A stretch of 64,000 bases of DNA from Bradyrhizobium centrolobii. Its GTDB lineage: Bacteria; Pseudomonadota; Alphaproteobacteria; Rhizobiales; Xanthobacteraceae. Location of the stretch: positions 19,953-83,952 of the forward strand of contig NZ_LUUB01000018.1 in NCBI RefSeq assembly GCF_001641635.1. Direction: 5' to 3'. Below the pieces are notes generated by a model, which was given only the letters and a program-made list of their open reading frames with translations, did no database searches and had not been told where the DNA came from. A program made the position numbers and the translations under genes. Shown here one piece after another: positions 52,301-61,128 of the stretch (position 1 is its first letter; each line of letters begins with the position of its first letter).

Positions 52301-53359
52301 CTAAGTCAGGCGGGGATAGGTTGCATGCGGATTGTCGATCATGATCTTGCGCACGAGATCGGGGGACAGACCTTCGGGCAGCGCATCCTGGCCGTCGAAC
52401 TGCCAGTGCGGATAGTCCGTGGAGAATAGGACCAATTCGTCGGACTGCATATGATCAAACAGGCGAATTAATGTCGCCGGCTCCCGCGGTGCGTCAAATG
52501 GTTGTAATGAGAACCGGATGTTGCTGCGCACAATTTCCAGCGGCGCGCGATCGACCCAGGGCGTCTCCATCCGCACCCCGCGCCAGAACTTGTGCAGGCG
52601 CCAAAGATAGGGCGGCAGCCAGGAGATGCCGGATTCCAGCATCACCATCTTCAGACGGGGATGGCGGGCGAACACACCCTCGACGATCAGGCTGGTGAGC
52701 TGCGTCTGGAACGCCTGGGCCTGACCGACATAATCCTCGATGTGGTAGGAACCCCAGCCGACCGCAGTCGGCGGATTGTGATAGGCGGAACCGGCATGGA
52801 CGCCGATGGCGAGGTCCAGCCGTTCCGCCGCCTCATAGATCGGCCACAGTGCGCGCTTTCCCAGCGGCGTGTCGCCCATCACCAGCATCAAGACCTGCAC
52901 GAAGCGCGGATCCTGTGCGCAACGCTCGATCTCGGCGACGGCTTTCTCGACGCTCTGCGTGGGGATGACGATCGAGCCGCGCAGCCGCGTGTCGCGATCA
53001 AGCCACTCCTTCGCCAGCCAGTCGTTCAGTGCGCGGCAGAACGCGGTCTGCATGTCCTCGGAAAACACCATCTGCACGCCATAGAGCGGATTGCAGATGG
53101 CGTGGCCGACCTCGAAGGGGTCGAGTACGTGGCGCTGCATGTCGGCGAGACTGGCGCCGGGCTTGCCGGCTTCGGGGCGCCAGTCCTCGCGCGCCGTGAT
53201 CGGCGAGTTCTGCGGGTAGGATTGCGAGATGAGGTCGACCATGCCGCGCGTCGTCACCTGGTCGCGCCAGTAGTCGTTCAGATGGGGCAGCAGGCTCGTG
53301 AGATGCGGCACCGCCGGGTGCACGTCGCAATCTACACCGCCGGCGATCAGGGACGTCAT
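52301..53359 (-). CDS. amidohydrolase family protein (Amidohydro_2), paralogue
   Basis: A 352-residue protein related to the downstream amidohydrolase. Metal motif GGVDCDVHPAVPHL, mid His in LDLAIGVHAGSAYH, and VLFSTDYPHWQFDGQD near the end. GAGGAGACGTC stands before the ATG. It is first of the leftward run amidohydrolase-amidohydrolase-Rieske. The 24-bp spacing to the next gene supports one transcript. The pair may form a hetero-oligomer or act in sequence. Confidence 0.86.
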   Translation of the reverse strand: MTSLIAGGVDCDVHPAVPHLTSLLPHLNDYWRDQVTTRGMVDLISQSYPQNSPITAREDWRPEAGKPGASLADMQRHVLDPFEVGHAICNPLYGVQMVFSEDMQTAFCRALNDWLAKEWLDRDTRLRGSIVIPTQSVEKAVAEIERCAQDPRFVQVLMLVMGDTPLGKRALWPIYEAAERLDLAIGVHAGSAYHNPPTAVGWGSYHIEDYVGQAQAFQTQLTSLIVEGVFARHPRLKMVMLESGISWLPPYLWRLHKFWRGVRMETPWVDRAPLEIVRSNIRFSLQPFDAPREPATLIRLFDHMQSDELVLFSTDYPHWQFDGQDALPEGLSPDLVRKIMIDNPHATYPRLT

Positions 53360-53514
53360 GACGTCTCCTCTTCACGTTTCCTCTTGCATAGCGCTTCGCC
53401 GCGCCGTCTTGCCTCCGCCATTCAAGCAGGCCTGCCCGCCCGCTGCAACTCGGCCAATGCCGCTGTCATATGCTAGGAAGGCGCAGCTCGGTTGCGAGGA
53501 TGAGAGGTGCAGGA

Positions 53515-53997
53515 ATGAAAGAGCTCACTGGCATTGCGGAACAGATCGCCGCCAAACTGATCGCGCGCAAAGAGACCATTGCCGTGGCAGAATCCTCAAC
53601 CGGTGGCCTGATCTCGGCAAGCCTGCTCGCGGTGCCCGGCGCTTCGGCCTATTTCCTCGGCGGCGCGGTGGTCTACACGCGCGATGCGCGGCGCGTGCTG
53701 ATGGATATTTCGGATGACGGCATGAAGGGCTTCCGATCGGCCTCGGAGCCTTACGCGAAACTCCTCGCCGAGCAGATGCGCGGCCGCTTCGGCTGCGACT
53801 GGGGCCTGTCCGAGACCGGCGCAGCCGGCCCCACCGGCAACCGCTACGGCGATGCCGCAGGCCATAGCTGCATGGCGATCGCGGGCCCCGCGGCAGAGGT
53901 GATGACACTGGAGACGGGGAGCAACGACCGGTTCGCCAACATGCAGACGTTTGCGGCGACGGCGTTGAAGTTGCTGCTGAAGAATTTGGAGCGGTGA
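53515..53997 (+). CDS. CinA C-terminal domain protein (nicotinamide-nucleotide amidohydrolase family)
   Basis: A 160-residue stand-alone CinA C-domain. AESSTGGLISASLLAVPGAS near residue 25 and GLSETGAAGPTGNRYG near 105 are the conserved loops. It lacks the N-terminal domain of full CinA. Members deamidate nicotinamide mononucleotide, recycling pyridine nucleotide by-products. The usual second region is slightly altered (SDDGMKGFRSASEPYA). Start ATG 53515 follows GAGAGGTGCAGGA. Confidence 0.82.
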   Translation: MKELTGIAEQIAAKLIARKETIAVAESSTGGLISASLLAVPGASAYFLGGAVVYTRDARRVLMDISDDGMKGFRSASEPYAKLLAEQMRGRFGCDWGLSETGAAGPTGNRYGDAAGHSCMAIAGPAAEVMTLETGSNDRFANMQTFAATALKLLLKNLER

Positions 53998-54052
53998 TCT
54001 GCTCCCGTATCGTTGCCGGGTAAGACGGAACGACCGCGCCTACTCTCGGTTT

Positions 54053-54203
54053 CGTCCTGGCGAAAGCCAGGACCCCCGCGCGAGCGCTTGCGCTCGTCGC
54101 GATTACCCCATGGAGCAGTTTGCCGAAGACTGGTCGTCCGGGGTTGACATCCCGTGCCATCGATAGATTCCGCAGTATTGGTCCTGGCTTTCGCCAGGAC
54201 GAC
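54053..54203. repeat. intergenic palindromic repeat, family G
   Basis: CGTCCTGGCGAAAGCCAGGACC at one end and GGTCCTGGCTTTCGCCAGGACG (both given in part) at the other, with GAGCGCTTGCGCTC inside. It occupies most of the 219-bp gap between the CinA-like and DUF1488 genes. Confidence 0.7.
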
Positions 54204-54216
54204 GAATGTGTGGCAG

Positions 54217-54495
54217 CTACCCTCCCAAATGCCTCGTAAAAATCCGCACCACATGGCCTCTAACCCGTGGCGCCTCGTCGTAGAGGTCTGACGCGATCCG
54301 TTCGATGGTCTCACGCAACGACAGGAACTGCGCCTGCCGAGCGCTGCTTTCGGTGCCCTGCATGCCCGCGAGCTCATCCATCGCGGCATCGCTGATCTGA
54401 CACTGCACGACGTCGCCGCCGTCGTTCAGCATGCTGAACCGAAAGGCCAGCCGTTCCAGATCATGGCCCACGATCTTGTCGCGCGTCAGCGGCAT
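54217..54495 (-). CDS. DUF1488-like small protein
   Basis: A 92-residue protein beginning MPLTRDKIVGHDLERLAFRF. The layout, a short beta part with VVQCQISDAAMDELAG followed by a helix with LSLRETIERIASDLYDEAP, resembles DUF1488. The frame is open to 54528, but the ATG at 54495 with GGGACAAGTGG fits better. Function unknown. It stands alone after a repeat. Confidence 0.65.
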   Translation of the reverse strand: MPLTRDKIVGHDLERLAFRFSMLNDGGDVVQCQISDAAMDELAGMQGTESSARQAQFLSLRETIERIASDLYDEAPRVRGHVVRIFTRHLGG

Positions 54496-54632
54496 CCACT
54501 TGTCCCGTTCGGCCCCCGAGCGGGACAATGCTGAAAATCTGACGCCTTGTCACCAAAGGACGTGGCGGTCATGCAGGCCGGTCAACGGCGCGCGCCCGGA
54601 CGCGGCCGCAGAAGCCGGCTCATCCTCCACCT

Positions 54633-55250
54633 TCAATAAACGAGCGCCGTGCCGGTCGGCTTCTCCAGCGCCGCGGCCAGCGATTTGTACTCCTCGCAAT
54701 CAGTCCCACAGATGGCGGCAATCCGGCTCAGATGATAGAGCGCCTGCTCGCGATTGCCCTGTTCGAGCTGCCACAGTCCATAGTACTGCCAGGTCAGAAC
54801 GTGGTTCGGATCTGCTTTCAGTGCGCGCTCGTACCAGACCTGCGATTGCTTGTAGTCGCCGAGCTTGCGGTAGGAGTAGCCGATGAGGTTGGCGACGTTC
54901 GGATGGTCGTCATGGCCAAGCGCCTTCAATTGCTCGATCGCGGCCGCGTAGTCGTTGCGCTCGTAGATCGTGTCATAGGCCGCGCGGTAGCCGGCCGCGA
55001 ATGCCGGATCGCCGATGCTGGACTGGTTGTGAGGCTTCTTCGTCTTCTGGCTGGCCTTCGTTCCCGGGCGTCTCGGATAGGTCGGCTGAACGGTGCTCGG
55101 GGTCGAATAGGCGCTGCCATAGGGATCATAGGGATTGGCACCTCCTCCACCGCCGCCGCCTCCTCCGCCTCCCCCCGCGGCATAGGCCGAGGAAGCCAGC
55201 AGCGCCGCAAACGCTCCCAGCGTGACGAGCCTGATCATCGATGCGACCAT
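54633..55250 (-). CDS. secreted TPR-like protein with polyglycine linker
   Basis: A 205-residue exported protein. A signal peptide (MIRLVTLGAFAALLASSAYA from residue 5) is followed at once by twelve glycines, a Pro/Tyr-rich linker (NPYDPYGSAYS), a basic stretch, and from about residue 95 two TPR-like repeats (DYAAAIEQLKALGHDDHPNVANLIGYSYR in part; KQSQVWYERALKADPNHVLTWQYYG in part). CGTDCEEY could form a disulphide. GGAGACAGAA precedes the ATG at 55250. A periplasmic binding or scaffold role is likely. Confidence 0.8.
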   Translation of the reverse strand: MVASMIRLVTLGAFAALLASSAYAAGGGGGGGGGGGGANPYDPYGSAYSTPSTVQPTYPRRPGTKASQKTKKPHNQSSIGDPAFAAGYRAAYDTIYERNDYAAAIEQLKALGHDDHPNVANLIGYSYRKLGDYKQSQVWYERALKADPNHVLTWQYYGLWQLEQGNREQALYHLSRIAAICGTDCEEYKSLAAALEKPTGTALVY

Positions 55251-55394
55251 TTCTGTCTCCTGTCTTGATCCAAGCGGCCCCGGACGACGTGATAACCCTG
55301 CCTTGGCACGGATATTCCGGGACGCTGTGCTCACGGAGACGTCAGCGTTCGTACGACAGCTCTCCTGTCCCTCCGATAACGGAAGATGGACGTG

Positions 55395-56879
55395 CTACTG
55401 GAAGGCCACTTCGGCGAAGCTGCGGAGCTTGCGCGAATGCAGCCGCTCCGATTCCTGCTGCTTGAGTCGTTCCAGCGCCTTCAGCCCGATCTCGAGATGC
55501 TGGCCGACGCGGCGGCGATAGAACTCGCTTGCCATGCCCGCGAGCTTGATCTCGCCGTGCAGCGGCTTGTCGGAGACGCAGAGCAGCGTGCCGTAGGGGA
55601 CGCGGAAGCGATAGCCGTTCGCCGCGATCGCCGCCGATTCCATGTCGAGCGCGACGGCACGCGATTGCGACAGGCGACGGATGACTGCGGGCCCGCTGAT
55701 CTCCCAATTGCGATTGTCGACGCTCGCGACGGTGCCCGTGCGCATCAGACGCTTGAGCTCAAACCCCTCGAGGCCCGTGACGTCGCCGACCGCTTCCTCA
55801 AGCGCGACCTGCATCTCGGCCAGCGCCGGGATCGGCACCCACAGCGGCAGCTCGCGATCAAGCACGTGATCCTCGCGCACGTATCCATGCGCGAGAACGT
55901 AGTCGCCGAGACGCTGCGTATTGCGCAGACCCGCGCAATGCCCGAGCATCAGCCAGGCATGCGGACGCAACACGGCGACGTGGTCGGTGACGTTCCGCGC
56001 GTTCGACGGACCGGTGCCGATATTGATCAGCGTGATGCCGCGATAGCCCGGCATGACGAGATGGAAGGCCGGCATCTGCGGCGTACGCTCCGGCACAACT
56101 CCGGTCATCGCGCCGCCATTGCGCGTGATCACGTTGCCCGGCGCGACGAAGGCATCGAGACCAGTCTCGCCGGACTGGAGCCGCTGCTGGCAGAGCTGCG
56201 CGAAGGCATCGACATAGAACTGGTAGTTCGTGAAGATCACAAAATTCTGGAAATACTCGGGATCAGTGCCCGTGTAGTGGTAGAGCCGCCGCAGCGAGTA
56301 ATCGACGCGGGCGGCCCGGAACAGGGCCAGCGGTTCGGGCGCGCCCGGCCTAAGCTCGAACGTGCCGTCGGCGATCGCATCGTCCATGGTGGCGAGATCG
56401 GGCACGTCGAATACGTCACGCAGCGATCGCATGGCGGGGGACTTCTCGCTGGTGTTGATAGCGGCTTCGATGTTGATGTCGCGGCGGTAGGCGAAGTGGA
56501 TCGGGATCGGTTCGCCGGACTCGCCGATCTCGACGGGCACGCCGTGATTCTGGATCAAGAGTCCGATCTGTTCGATCAGATAGCTTCGGAACAGATCCGG
56601 CCGTGTCACGCTGGTCTCATGCACGCCCGGCCCCGCGACGAAGCCATAGGAGAGACGCGAATCGAGCCGTGCATGGGTCGCGGTCGTGACGCGAACGAAG
56701 GGGTAGTAGGCGCGAGCGCGCGTCGTGATCGCCTCGCCGTTGACATAGGCCTCGAACCGATCGCGCAGGAATTTCGTGTTGCGATCGTAGATTTCTTCGA
56801 GGCGGGCGACAGCCGCGGCCGCGTCAGAGAAGGCTTCAGTGGCGATGGCCGGCAGGGATTCGATCGGGATGGGATGCAT
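55395..56879 (-). CDS. amn: AMP nucleosidase
   Basis: A 494-residue enzyme that hydrolyses AMP to adenine and ribose 5-phosphate. N-terminal AMN domain (YPFVRVTTATHARLDSRLSYGFV in part, about 50-75), then a nucleoside phosphorylase-like catalytic domain with NIGTGPSNARNVTDH, LMLGHCAGLRN, and ALDMESAAIAANGYRFRVPYG. The latter contains the catalytic-site DMES. The length matches E. coli Amn (484). I chose the ATG at 56879; the frame is open to 56948 through a repeat-flanked leader. Confidence 0.93.
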   Translation of the reverse strand: MHPIPIESLPAIATEAFSDAAAAVARLEEIYDRNTKFLRDRFEAYVNGEAITTRARAYYPFVRVTTATHARLDSRLSYGFVAGPGVHETSVTRPDLFRSYLIEQIGLLIQNHGVPVEIGESGEPIPIHFAYRRDINIEAAINTSEKSPAMRSLRDVFDVPDLATMDDAIADGTFELRPGAPEPLALFRAARVDYSLRRLYHYTGTDPEYFQNFVIFTNYQFYVDAFAQLCQQRLQSGETGLDAFVAPGNVITRNGGAMTGVVPERTPQMPAFHLVMPGYRGITLINIGTGPSNARNVTDHVAVLRPHAWLMLGHCAGLRNTQRLGDYVLAHGYVREDHVLDRELPLWVPIPALAEMQVALEEAVGDVTGLEGFELKRLMRTGTVASVDNRNWEISGPAVIRRLSQSRAVALDMESAAIAANGYRFRVPYGTLLCVSDKPLHGEIKLAGMASEFYRRRVGQHLEIGLKALERLKQQESERLHSRKLRSFAEVAFQ

Positions 56880-56942
56880 TTTCGACGCCAGTTGCTTTGA
56901 AGAGCCGCTTGGCGTCGGAGTATAGCAAGAACAGAGCCATGC

Positions 56943-57020
56943 CGTCATTGCGAGCGCAGCGAAGCAATCCAGAAATCTCTCCGCGGAGACAGACTGGATT
57001 GCCTCGCTGCGCTCGCAATG
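56943..57020. repeat. intergenic palindromic repeat (CGTCATTGCGAG type)
   Basis: CGTCATTGCGAGCGCAGCG...CGCTGCGCTCGCAATGG with GAAGCAATCCAG/CTGGATTGCCTC inside. A relative is at 41100-41186. Confidence 0.7.
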
Positions 57021-57074
57021 GCGAATGGAAGGACGTCGTAGGGTGGGTCTCGCGCCCCGGGATGACGCTTCGCG

Positions 57075-58409
57075 TCACTTCTCCCGGAAGGCACGCATGA
57101 GCTGGTCGTGCAGCGGCTTCATCAGGTAGGACAGCATGGTGCGGTCGCCGGTCTGCACGAACGCTTCCACCGGCATGCCGGGGATCAGCTTGGCGTCGCC
57201 GAGGCGGGCGACCTCTTCCGGCGGCATCGAGACGCGGATGGTGTAGTAGCTCTGCCCGGTGCGCTGATCGGTGGTGACGTCAGGCGAGACGCGGCTGACG
57301 ACGCCGTTGAGCTCGGGCGTGGTGCGCTGGTTGAAGGCGGAGAGGCGCAGCAGCGTCTTCTGGCCGACCTGGAGCTTGTCGATATCGACCGGATTGACCT
57401 TGGCCTCGACCTGGAGATCGTCGGCCTGCGGCACGATCAGCATCAGGGTATCGCCGGCGGTGACGACGCCGCCGACGGTGTGCACGGTCGATTGCAGCAC
57501 CATGCCGTCCTGCGGCGCCCGAATGTCGACGCGGCGAAGCTGGTCCTCGGCGGTGACCTTGCGCTCGATCAACTCACCGATCTTGTCGTTGGTCTCGCGC
57601 AGATCCTTGGAGACCTCGCTCACCATGTCCTTGTCGACCTGGATGATCTGAAGCTCGGTCTCGGTGATCTTGCCCTTGGCCTGCGCCCGCGAGGCGATGT
57701 ATTGCGCGCGCTCGCCGTTGAGGCGGGCGGAGTCGCGCTCGAGCGTGGTGAGGCGCGAGAGCTGCACCAGGTGCTTGTCGTAGAGATCGCGGACGCCGGT
57801 GAGCTCCTGCTGCACCAGGACGATTTCCTTGTCCTTGGCCTTTTCCTGCGCGGAGAGACCCTCGATCTCCTCATTGAGCTGCTGGATCCGCTCGCGGAGC
57901 TGCGCCTTCTGCCCGGCGCGGCCGTTGACACGGACGTCGAACAGCTTGCCCTCGCTGGCGAGCAGCGTCTTGACGTCGGGATCGTCGGCGCGATCGAGCA
58001 ATGACTGCGGGAACTCCATCTTGTCGAGACCGCGCTGCTCGGCCTGGAGCCGCGACGCGCGCGCCTGCGCCGCATCGAGATTCTTGGTGACGATGGCAAG
58101 GTTGGCCTTGGTGACGGTGTCGTCGAGCCGCACCACGATGTCGCCGGACTTGACCACGTCGCCGTCACGGGCGCGCACCTCGCCGACGACGCCGCCGGTC
58201 GGATGCTGCACCTTCTTGACGTTGGATTCGACGACGATCTGCCCGGGCGCGATCAGCGCGCCGGAGATCAGCACCGTGGACGCCCAGCCGCCCAGCCCAA
58301 GGGCCAGAATCAGCACGATCGAAATCCCCAGGATCAGGTGAAACCTGATCGACTGCCGCACGGTCTTCTTCGCGGCACCCTTCACGCCACCAATCGTCAT
58401 GGTGCTCAT
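57075..58409 (-). CDS. type I secretion periplasmic adaptor (HlyD family)
   Basis: A 444-residue membrane-fusion protein. A single N-terminal helix (about 24-46: ILGISIVLILALGLGGW) is followed by the lipoyl half (VQHPTGGVVGEVRARDGDVV). A long coiled coil runs from about 100 to 285 and a C-terminal beta domain (VDIRAPQDGMVLQ, LIPGMPVEAFVQTGDR) closes it. It overlaps the ATPase gene by 4 bp (ATGA). It bridges the ABC exporter and an outer-membrane TolC that is not encoded here. The exported protein is unknown. Confidence 0.9.
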   Translation of the reverse strand: MSTMTIGGVKGAAKKTVRQSIRFHLILGISIVLILALGLGGWASTVLISGALIAPGQIVVESNVKKVQHPTGGVVGEVRARDGDVVKSGDIVVRLDDTVTKANLAIVTKNLDAAQARASRLQAEQRGLDKMEFPQSLLDRADDPDVKTLLASEGKLFDVRVNGRAGQKAQLRERIQQLNEEIEGLSAQEKAKDKEIVLVQQELTGVRDLYDKHLVQLSRLTTLERDSARLNGERAQYIASRAQAKGKITETELQIIQVDKDMVSEVSKDLRETNDKIGELIERKVTAEDQLRRVDIRAPQDGMVLQSTVHTVGGVVTAGDTLMLIVPQADDLQVEAKVNPVDIDKLQVGQKTLLRLSAFNQRTTPELNGVVSRVSPDVTTDQRTGQSYYTIRVSMPPEEVARLGDAKLIPGMPVEAFVQTGDRTMLSYLMKPLHDQLMRAFREK

Positions 58410-60154
58410 GGCTTGGTCACCCCGCCCTCGCTGACGATCTTGATCGGCGCCGGCGGCGCGACGCGGGGCTGGAGCACCTGCGCGAGCACCTGTTCCTTGG
58501 GACCAAAGGCCTGCACGCGGCCATCGCGCAGCACCAGGATCTGGTCGACCGCCTCGACGCCGATCGGCCGGTGCGCCACGACAATGACGATGGCGCCCCG
58601 CTCGCGCGCCGAGCGGATCGCGCGAGTCAACGCCTCGTCACCTTCGGTGTCGAGATTGGAATTGGGCTCGTCGAGAACGATCAGGAACGGATTGCCGTAG
58701 AGCGCGCGCGCCAGCGCCACGCGCTGCGCCTGGCCTGCGGAGAGAGAGGTACCCTGGTCGCCGACCTGGGTGTTGTAGCCTTCGCGCATCTTGATGATCA
58801 TCTCGTGGACGCCGGCCTCTTTCGCCGCGGAGATGATGCCGTCCGACGTCGCTTCGGGATCGAAGCGGCTGATGTTCTGCGCGATGGTGCCGCCGAACAA
58901 TTCGACGTCCTGCGGCAGATAACCGATGTGGCGGCCGAGCACGTCCGACGACCATTGGTCGAGCGCGGCGCCGTCGAGCCGGACCTTGCCCCGCACCGGC
59001 TGCCAGACGCCGACCAGCGCGCGGATCAATGACGACTTGCCGGAGCCGCTCGGCCCGATCACGCCGAGGCCATTGCCCGCGACGAGCGCGAAGGTGACAT
59101 CCTGCACGATGAGGCGCTGATCGCCTGGCGGCACGATGGCGACGCCTTCGACCGACAGGCGGCTGGTGGGAACCTGCAATTGCGTCGGCGTCGCCTGCGC
59201 CGGCATCTGCTCGAGCAACCGGCTGAGGCGCTGCCAGCTCTGGCGCGCGGCGACGAAGGATTTCCAGTGCGCGATCGCGAGATCGACCGGCGCCAGCGCG
59301 CGGGCGGATAGGATCGAGCCCGCGATGATGATGCCCGCGGTCGCCTCCTGATGGATGACGAGATAGGCACCGACCGCAAGCACGGCCGATTGCAGCATCA
59401 TGCGCAGCACTTTTGCGACCGCACCGAGACCGCCGGCGACGTCGCTCGCGCGTTGATTGCCGGCGAGATATTTTTCGTTGGCCTCGCTCCAGCGCTGGTT
59501 GAGCCGACCGGCCATGCCCATCGACACCAGCACCTCGGCGTTGCGGCGGCTGGACTGGGCGAGATCGTTGCGCTGCGCGGCCAGCCCCATCGCCTCGCGC
59601 GCCGGCCGGCGGGACAGGAACTCGGTGACCAGCGTGAGCCCCACCAGGATGATGGCGCCGACCAGTGCGGTCACGCCGATCAAGACGTGGAAGGCGAAGC
59701 AGATGGCGAGATAGAGCGGCAGCCAGGGCAGGTCGAAGAACGCGCTCGGTCCCATGCCGCCGAGGAAGGAGCGGACATTGTCGAGGTCACGCAGCGGTTG
59801 AAGTCCCTCGTTGCGGCCGCCGACGAGGAGCGGCAGGCGCACGATGGTGTCGAACACACGCTTGTTCAGGGCTTCGTCGAGCGCGGTGCCGACCCGCCCC
59901 AGGATCCGCCCGCGGATCATGTCGAGCACGCCCTGCGCGACATAGAGACCGCTGGCCAGGATGATCAGGCCGACCAGGGTTGGAACGCTGCGGCTCGGCA
60001 GCACCCGGTCGTAGACCTCCAGCATGAAGATCGACCCGGTCAGATAGAGCAGGTTGATCATGCAGCTCATCAAGCCGACGCCGAGGAACGCGCTGCGACA
60101 GGCGCGCAGCGCGTCACCGAGCTCTGAACGGCGAACGCCGGAAACGGCTGCCAT
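58406..60154 (-). CDS. type I secretion ABC ATPase/permease (PrtD-like)
   Basis: A 582-residue half-transporter. Membrane domain about 20-310 (YVAQGVLDMIRGRILGRVG, FFDLPWLPLYLAICFAFHVL, in parts), then the ATPase: Walker A GPSGSGKSSL, signature SLSAGQAQRVALARAL, Walker B LIVLDEPNSNLD and H-loop VVAHRP. It lacks the C39-like N-terminal domain of HlyB, as in PrtD protease exporters. It drives export of RTX-type substrates. The gene is first in the pair; no substrate gene is recognisable next to it. Confidence 0.92.
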   Translation of the reverse strand: MAAVSGVRRSELGDALRACRSAFLGVGLMSCMINLLYLTGSIFMLEVYDRVLPSRSVPTLVGLIILASGLYVAQGVLDMIRGRILGRVGTALDEALNKRVFDTIVRLPLLVGGRNEGLQPLRDLDNVRSFLGGMGPSAFFDLPWLPLYLAICFAFHVLIGVTALVGAIILVGLTLVTEFLSRRPAREAMGLAAQRNDLAQSSRRNAEVLVSMGMAGRLNQRWSEANEKYLAGNQRASDVAGGLGAVAKVLRMMLQSAVLAVGAYLVIHQEATAGIIIAGSILSARALAPVDLAIAHWKSFVAARQSWQRLSRLLEQMPAQATPTQLQVPTSRLSVEGVAIVPPGDQRLIVQDVTFALVAGNGLGVIGPSGSGKSSLIRALVGVWQPVRGKVRLDGAALDQWSSDVLGRHIGYLPQDVELFGGTIAQNISRFDPEATSDGIISAAKEAGVHEMIIKMREGYNTQVGDQGTSLSAGQAQRVALARALYGNPFLIVLDEPNSNLDTEGDEALTRAIRSARERGAIVIVVAHRPIGVEAVDQILVLRDGRVQAFGPKEQVLAQVLQPRVAPPAPIKIVSEGGVTKP

Positions 60155-60360
60155 CAGTCTGATCTCTTTCGGGTGAGGGGCAAAGCCCCTGATTTCAAAG
60201 GCAATTTCAGGTGTACTTGACCCGGATTAACATGGCGTTTTCGTTCCTCATCCAACGCCGTCGAATTAATTCAGGAACCTGATGGCCACATCTACCCCGA
60301 CCGCGCGCGCGTGCAAGTCCGGAATTTCACAGCCTTGCGGCTTTTTCTTGCACGACCGAC

Positions 60361-60395
60361 GCCTCTCCCCAGGATCTCCGCAAGAGGAGAGGCGT
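60361..60395. repeat. family B-like hairpin
   Basis: ACGCCTCTCC-CC...GG-AGAGGCGT with the loop AGGATCTCCGCAAG. It lies in the 262-bp gap between the exporter operon and the GlsB-type gene. The rest of that gap, up to 60360, shows only AT-richer promoter-like sequence upstream of the exporter. Confidence 0.55.
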
Positions 60396-60416
60396 AAAGC
60401 TCCGATCGCTGCGACG

Positions 60417-60686
60417 CTAAAGCCGGCCGCCGCCGCGCACCAGCCGGACCACCAGAAGCAGGATGACCGCGCCGATGGCGGAGTAGACGATCTCGGACAC
60501 GAGGCCAGTGCCGAGACGAATGCCGAGCTTCGGAAACAGGAAGCTCGCCACCAGCGCGCCGGCGACGCCGACCACGATGTCGCCGATGATGCCGAACCCG
60601 GTCCCCCGCACCACCTTGCCGGCAAGCCAGCCGGCAACCAGCCCGACGAACAGGATAACGAGCAGGCCTTCGTTCGAAATGTACAT
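60417..60686 (-). CDS. GlsB/YeaQ/YmgE family membrane protein
   Basis: An 89-residue protein of three hydrophobic helices with the family Gly-rich pattern (LLVILFVGLVAGWLAGKVVRGTGFG, given here in part; IVVGVAGALVASFLF). These small proteins are stress-induced and of unknown activity. ATG at 60686 follows GAGGGACCGACTT; the longer frame to 60854 is not supported. It stands alone. Confidence 0.85.
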   Translation of the reverse strand: MYISNEGLLVILFVGLVAGWLAGKVVRGTGFGIIGDIVVGVAGALVASFLFPKLGIRLGTGLVSEIVYSAIGAVILLLVVRLVRGGGRL

Positions 60687-61128
60687 AAGTCGGTCCCTCT
60701 CCGTGAACGGCCGCATGGAACCGGAACCGGGATGAATGGGGTGTGAATGTTGTGCCCCGCGACCGGGTTGCGGGGGCGCAGACAAAAATGTCGAAAACAA
60801 CCCCATGCACAGTAGAAGCGCGCCTAGCCGTTGGCGCTCGGTGAACTGTGACAACTCGGTGTTGTCGCAGAGGAATTCTGAGGTGGCGCGTGTGTGGGAC
60901 GTGAGAGGCGTGCCGCGCTGTCTACTTGCGAAGTGAGGGGCGCAAACTGCCGCATTCCCTCGCCCCTTGCGGGGGAGGGGCAGGGAGGGGGGTAGCCCCT
61001 CGCTTGGGGCTACCCCTCTCCCCCACCCTCCCCCGCAAGGGGGGAGGGAGCGCAGTGTGCTTTTGGCTGCGCTTCGGCTCAGATCAATGAACTCAGATCG
61101 ATAGCACGCTCGCGACTAAGCGCACCGG
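60687..61128. other. gene-free stretch of about 440 bp with one family B repeat
   Basis: 60957-61049 is a compact GC-rich repeat: CCTCGCCCCTTGCGGGGGAGG, a GTAGCCCC-TCGCTT-GGGGCTAC hairpin and CCTCCCCCGCAAGGGGGGAGG (in parts). The rest shows no gene. A plus-strand frame at 60736-60936 has no family resemblance or ribosome site. Confidence 0.6.

Noticed and set aside
55140..55182. Possible triplet-repeat or CRISPR-like array
   Set aside because: It is only the polyglycine coding tract; there are no spacers or repeated units of CRISPR size anywhere in the window.
55386..56900. 504-residue plus-strand frame opposite the AMP nucleosidase
   Set aside because: Antisense of a gene whose length and motifs match Amn.
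60736..60936. 66-residue plus-strand frame
   Set aside because: No ribosome site, unusual composition, lies opposite the leader of a small membrane protein and in a repeat-flanked gap.
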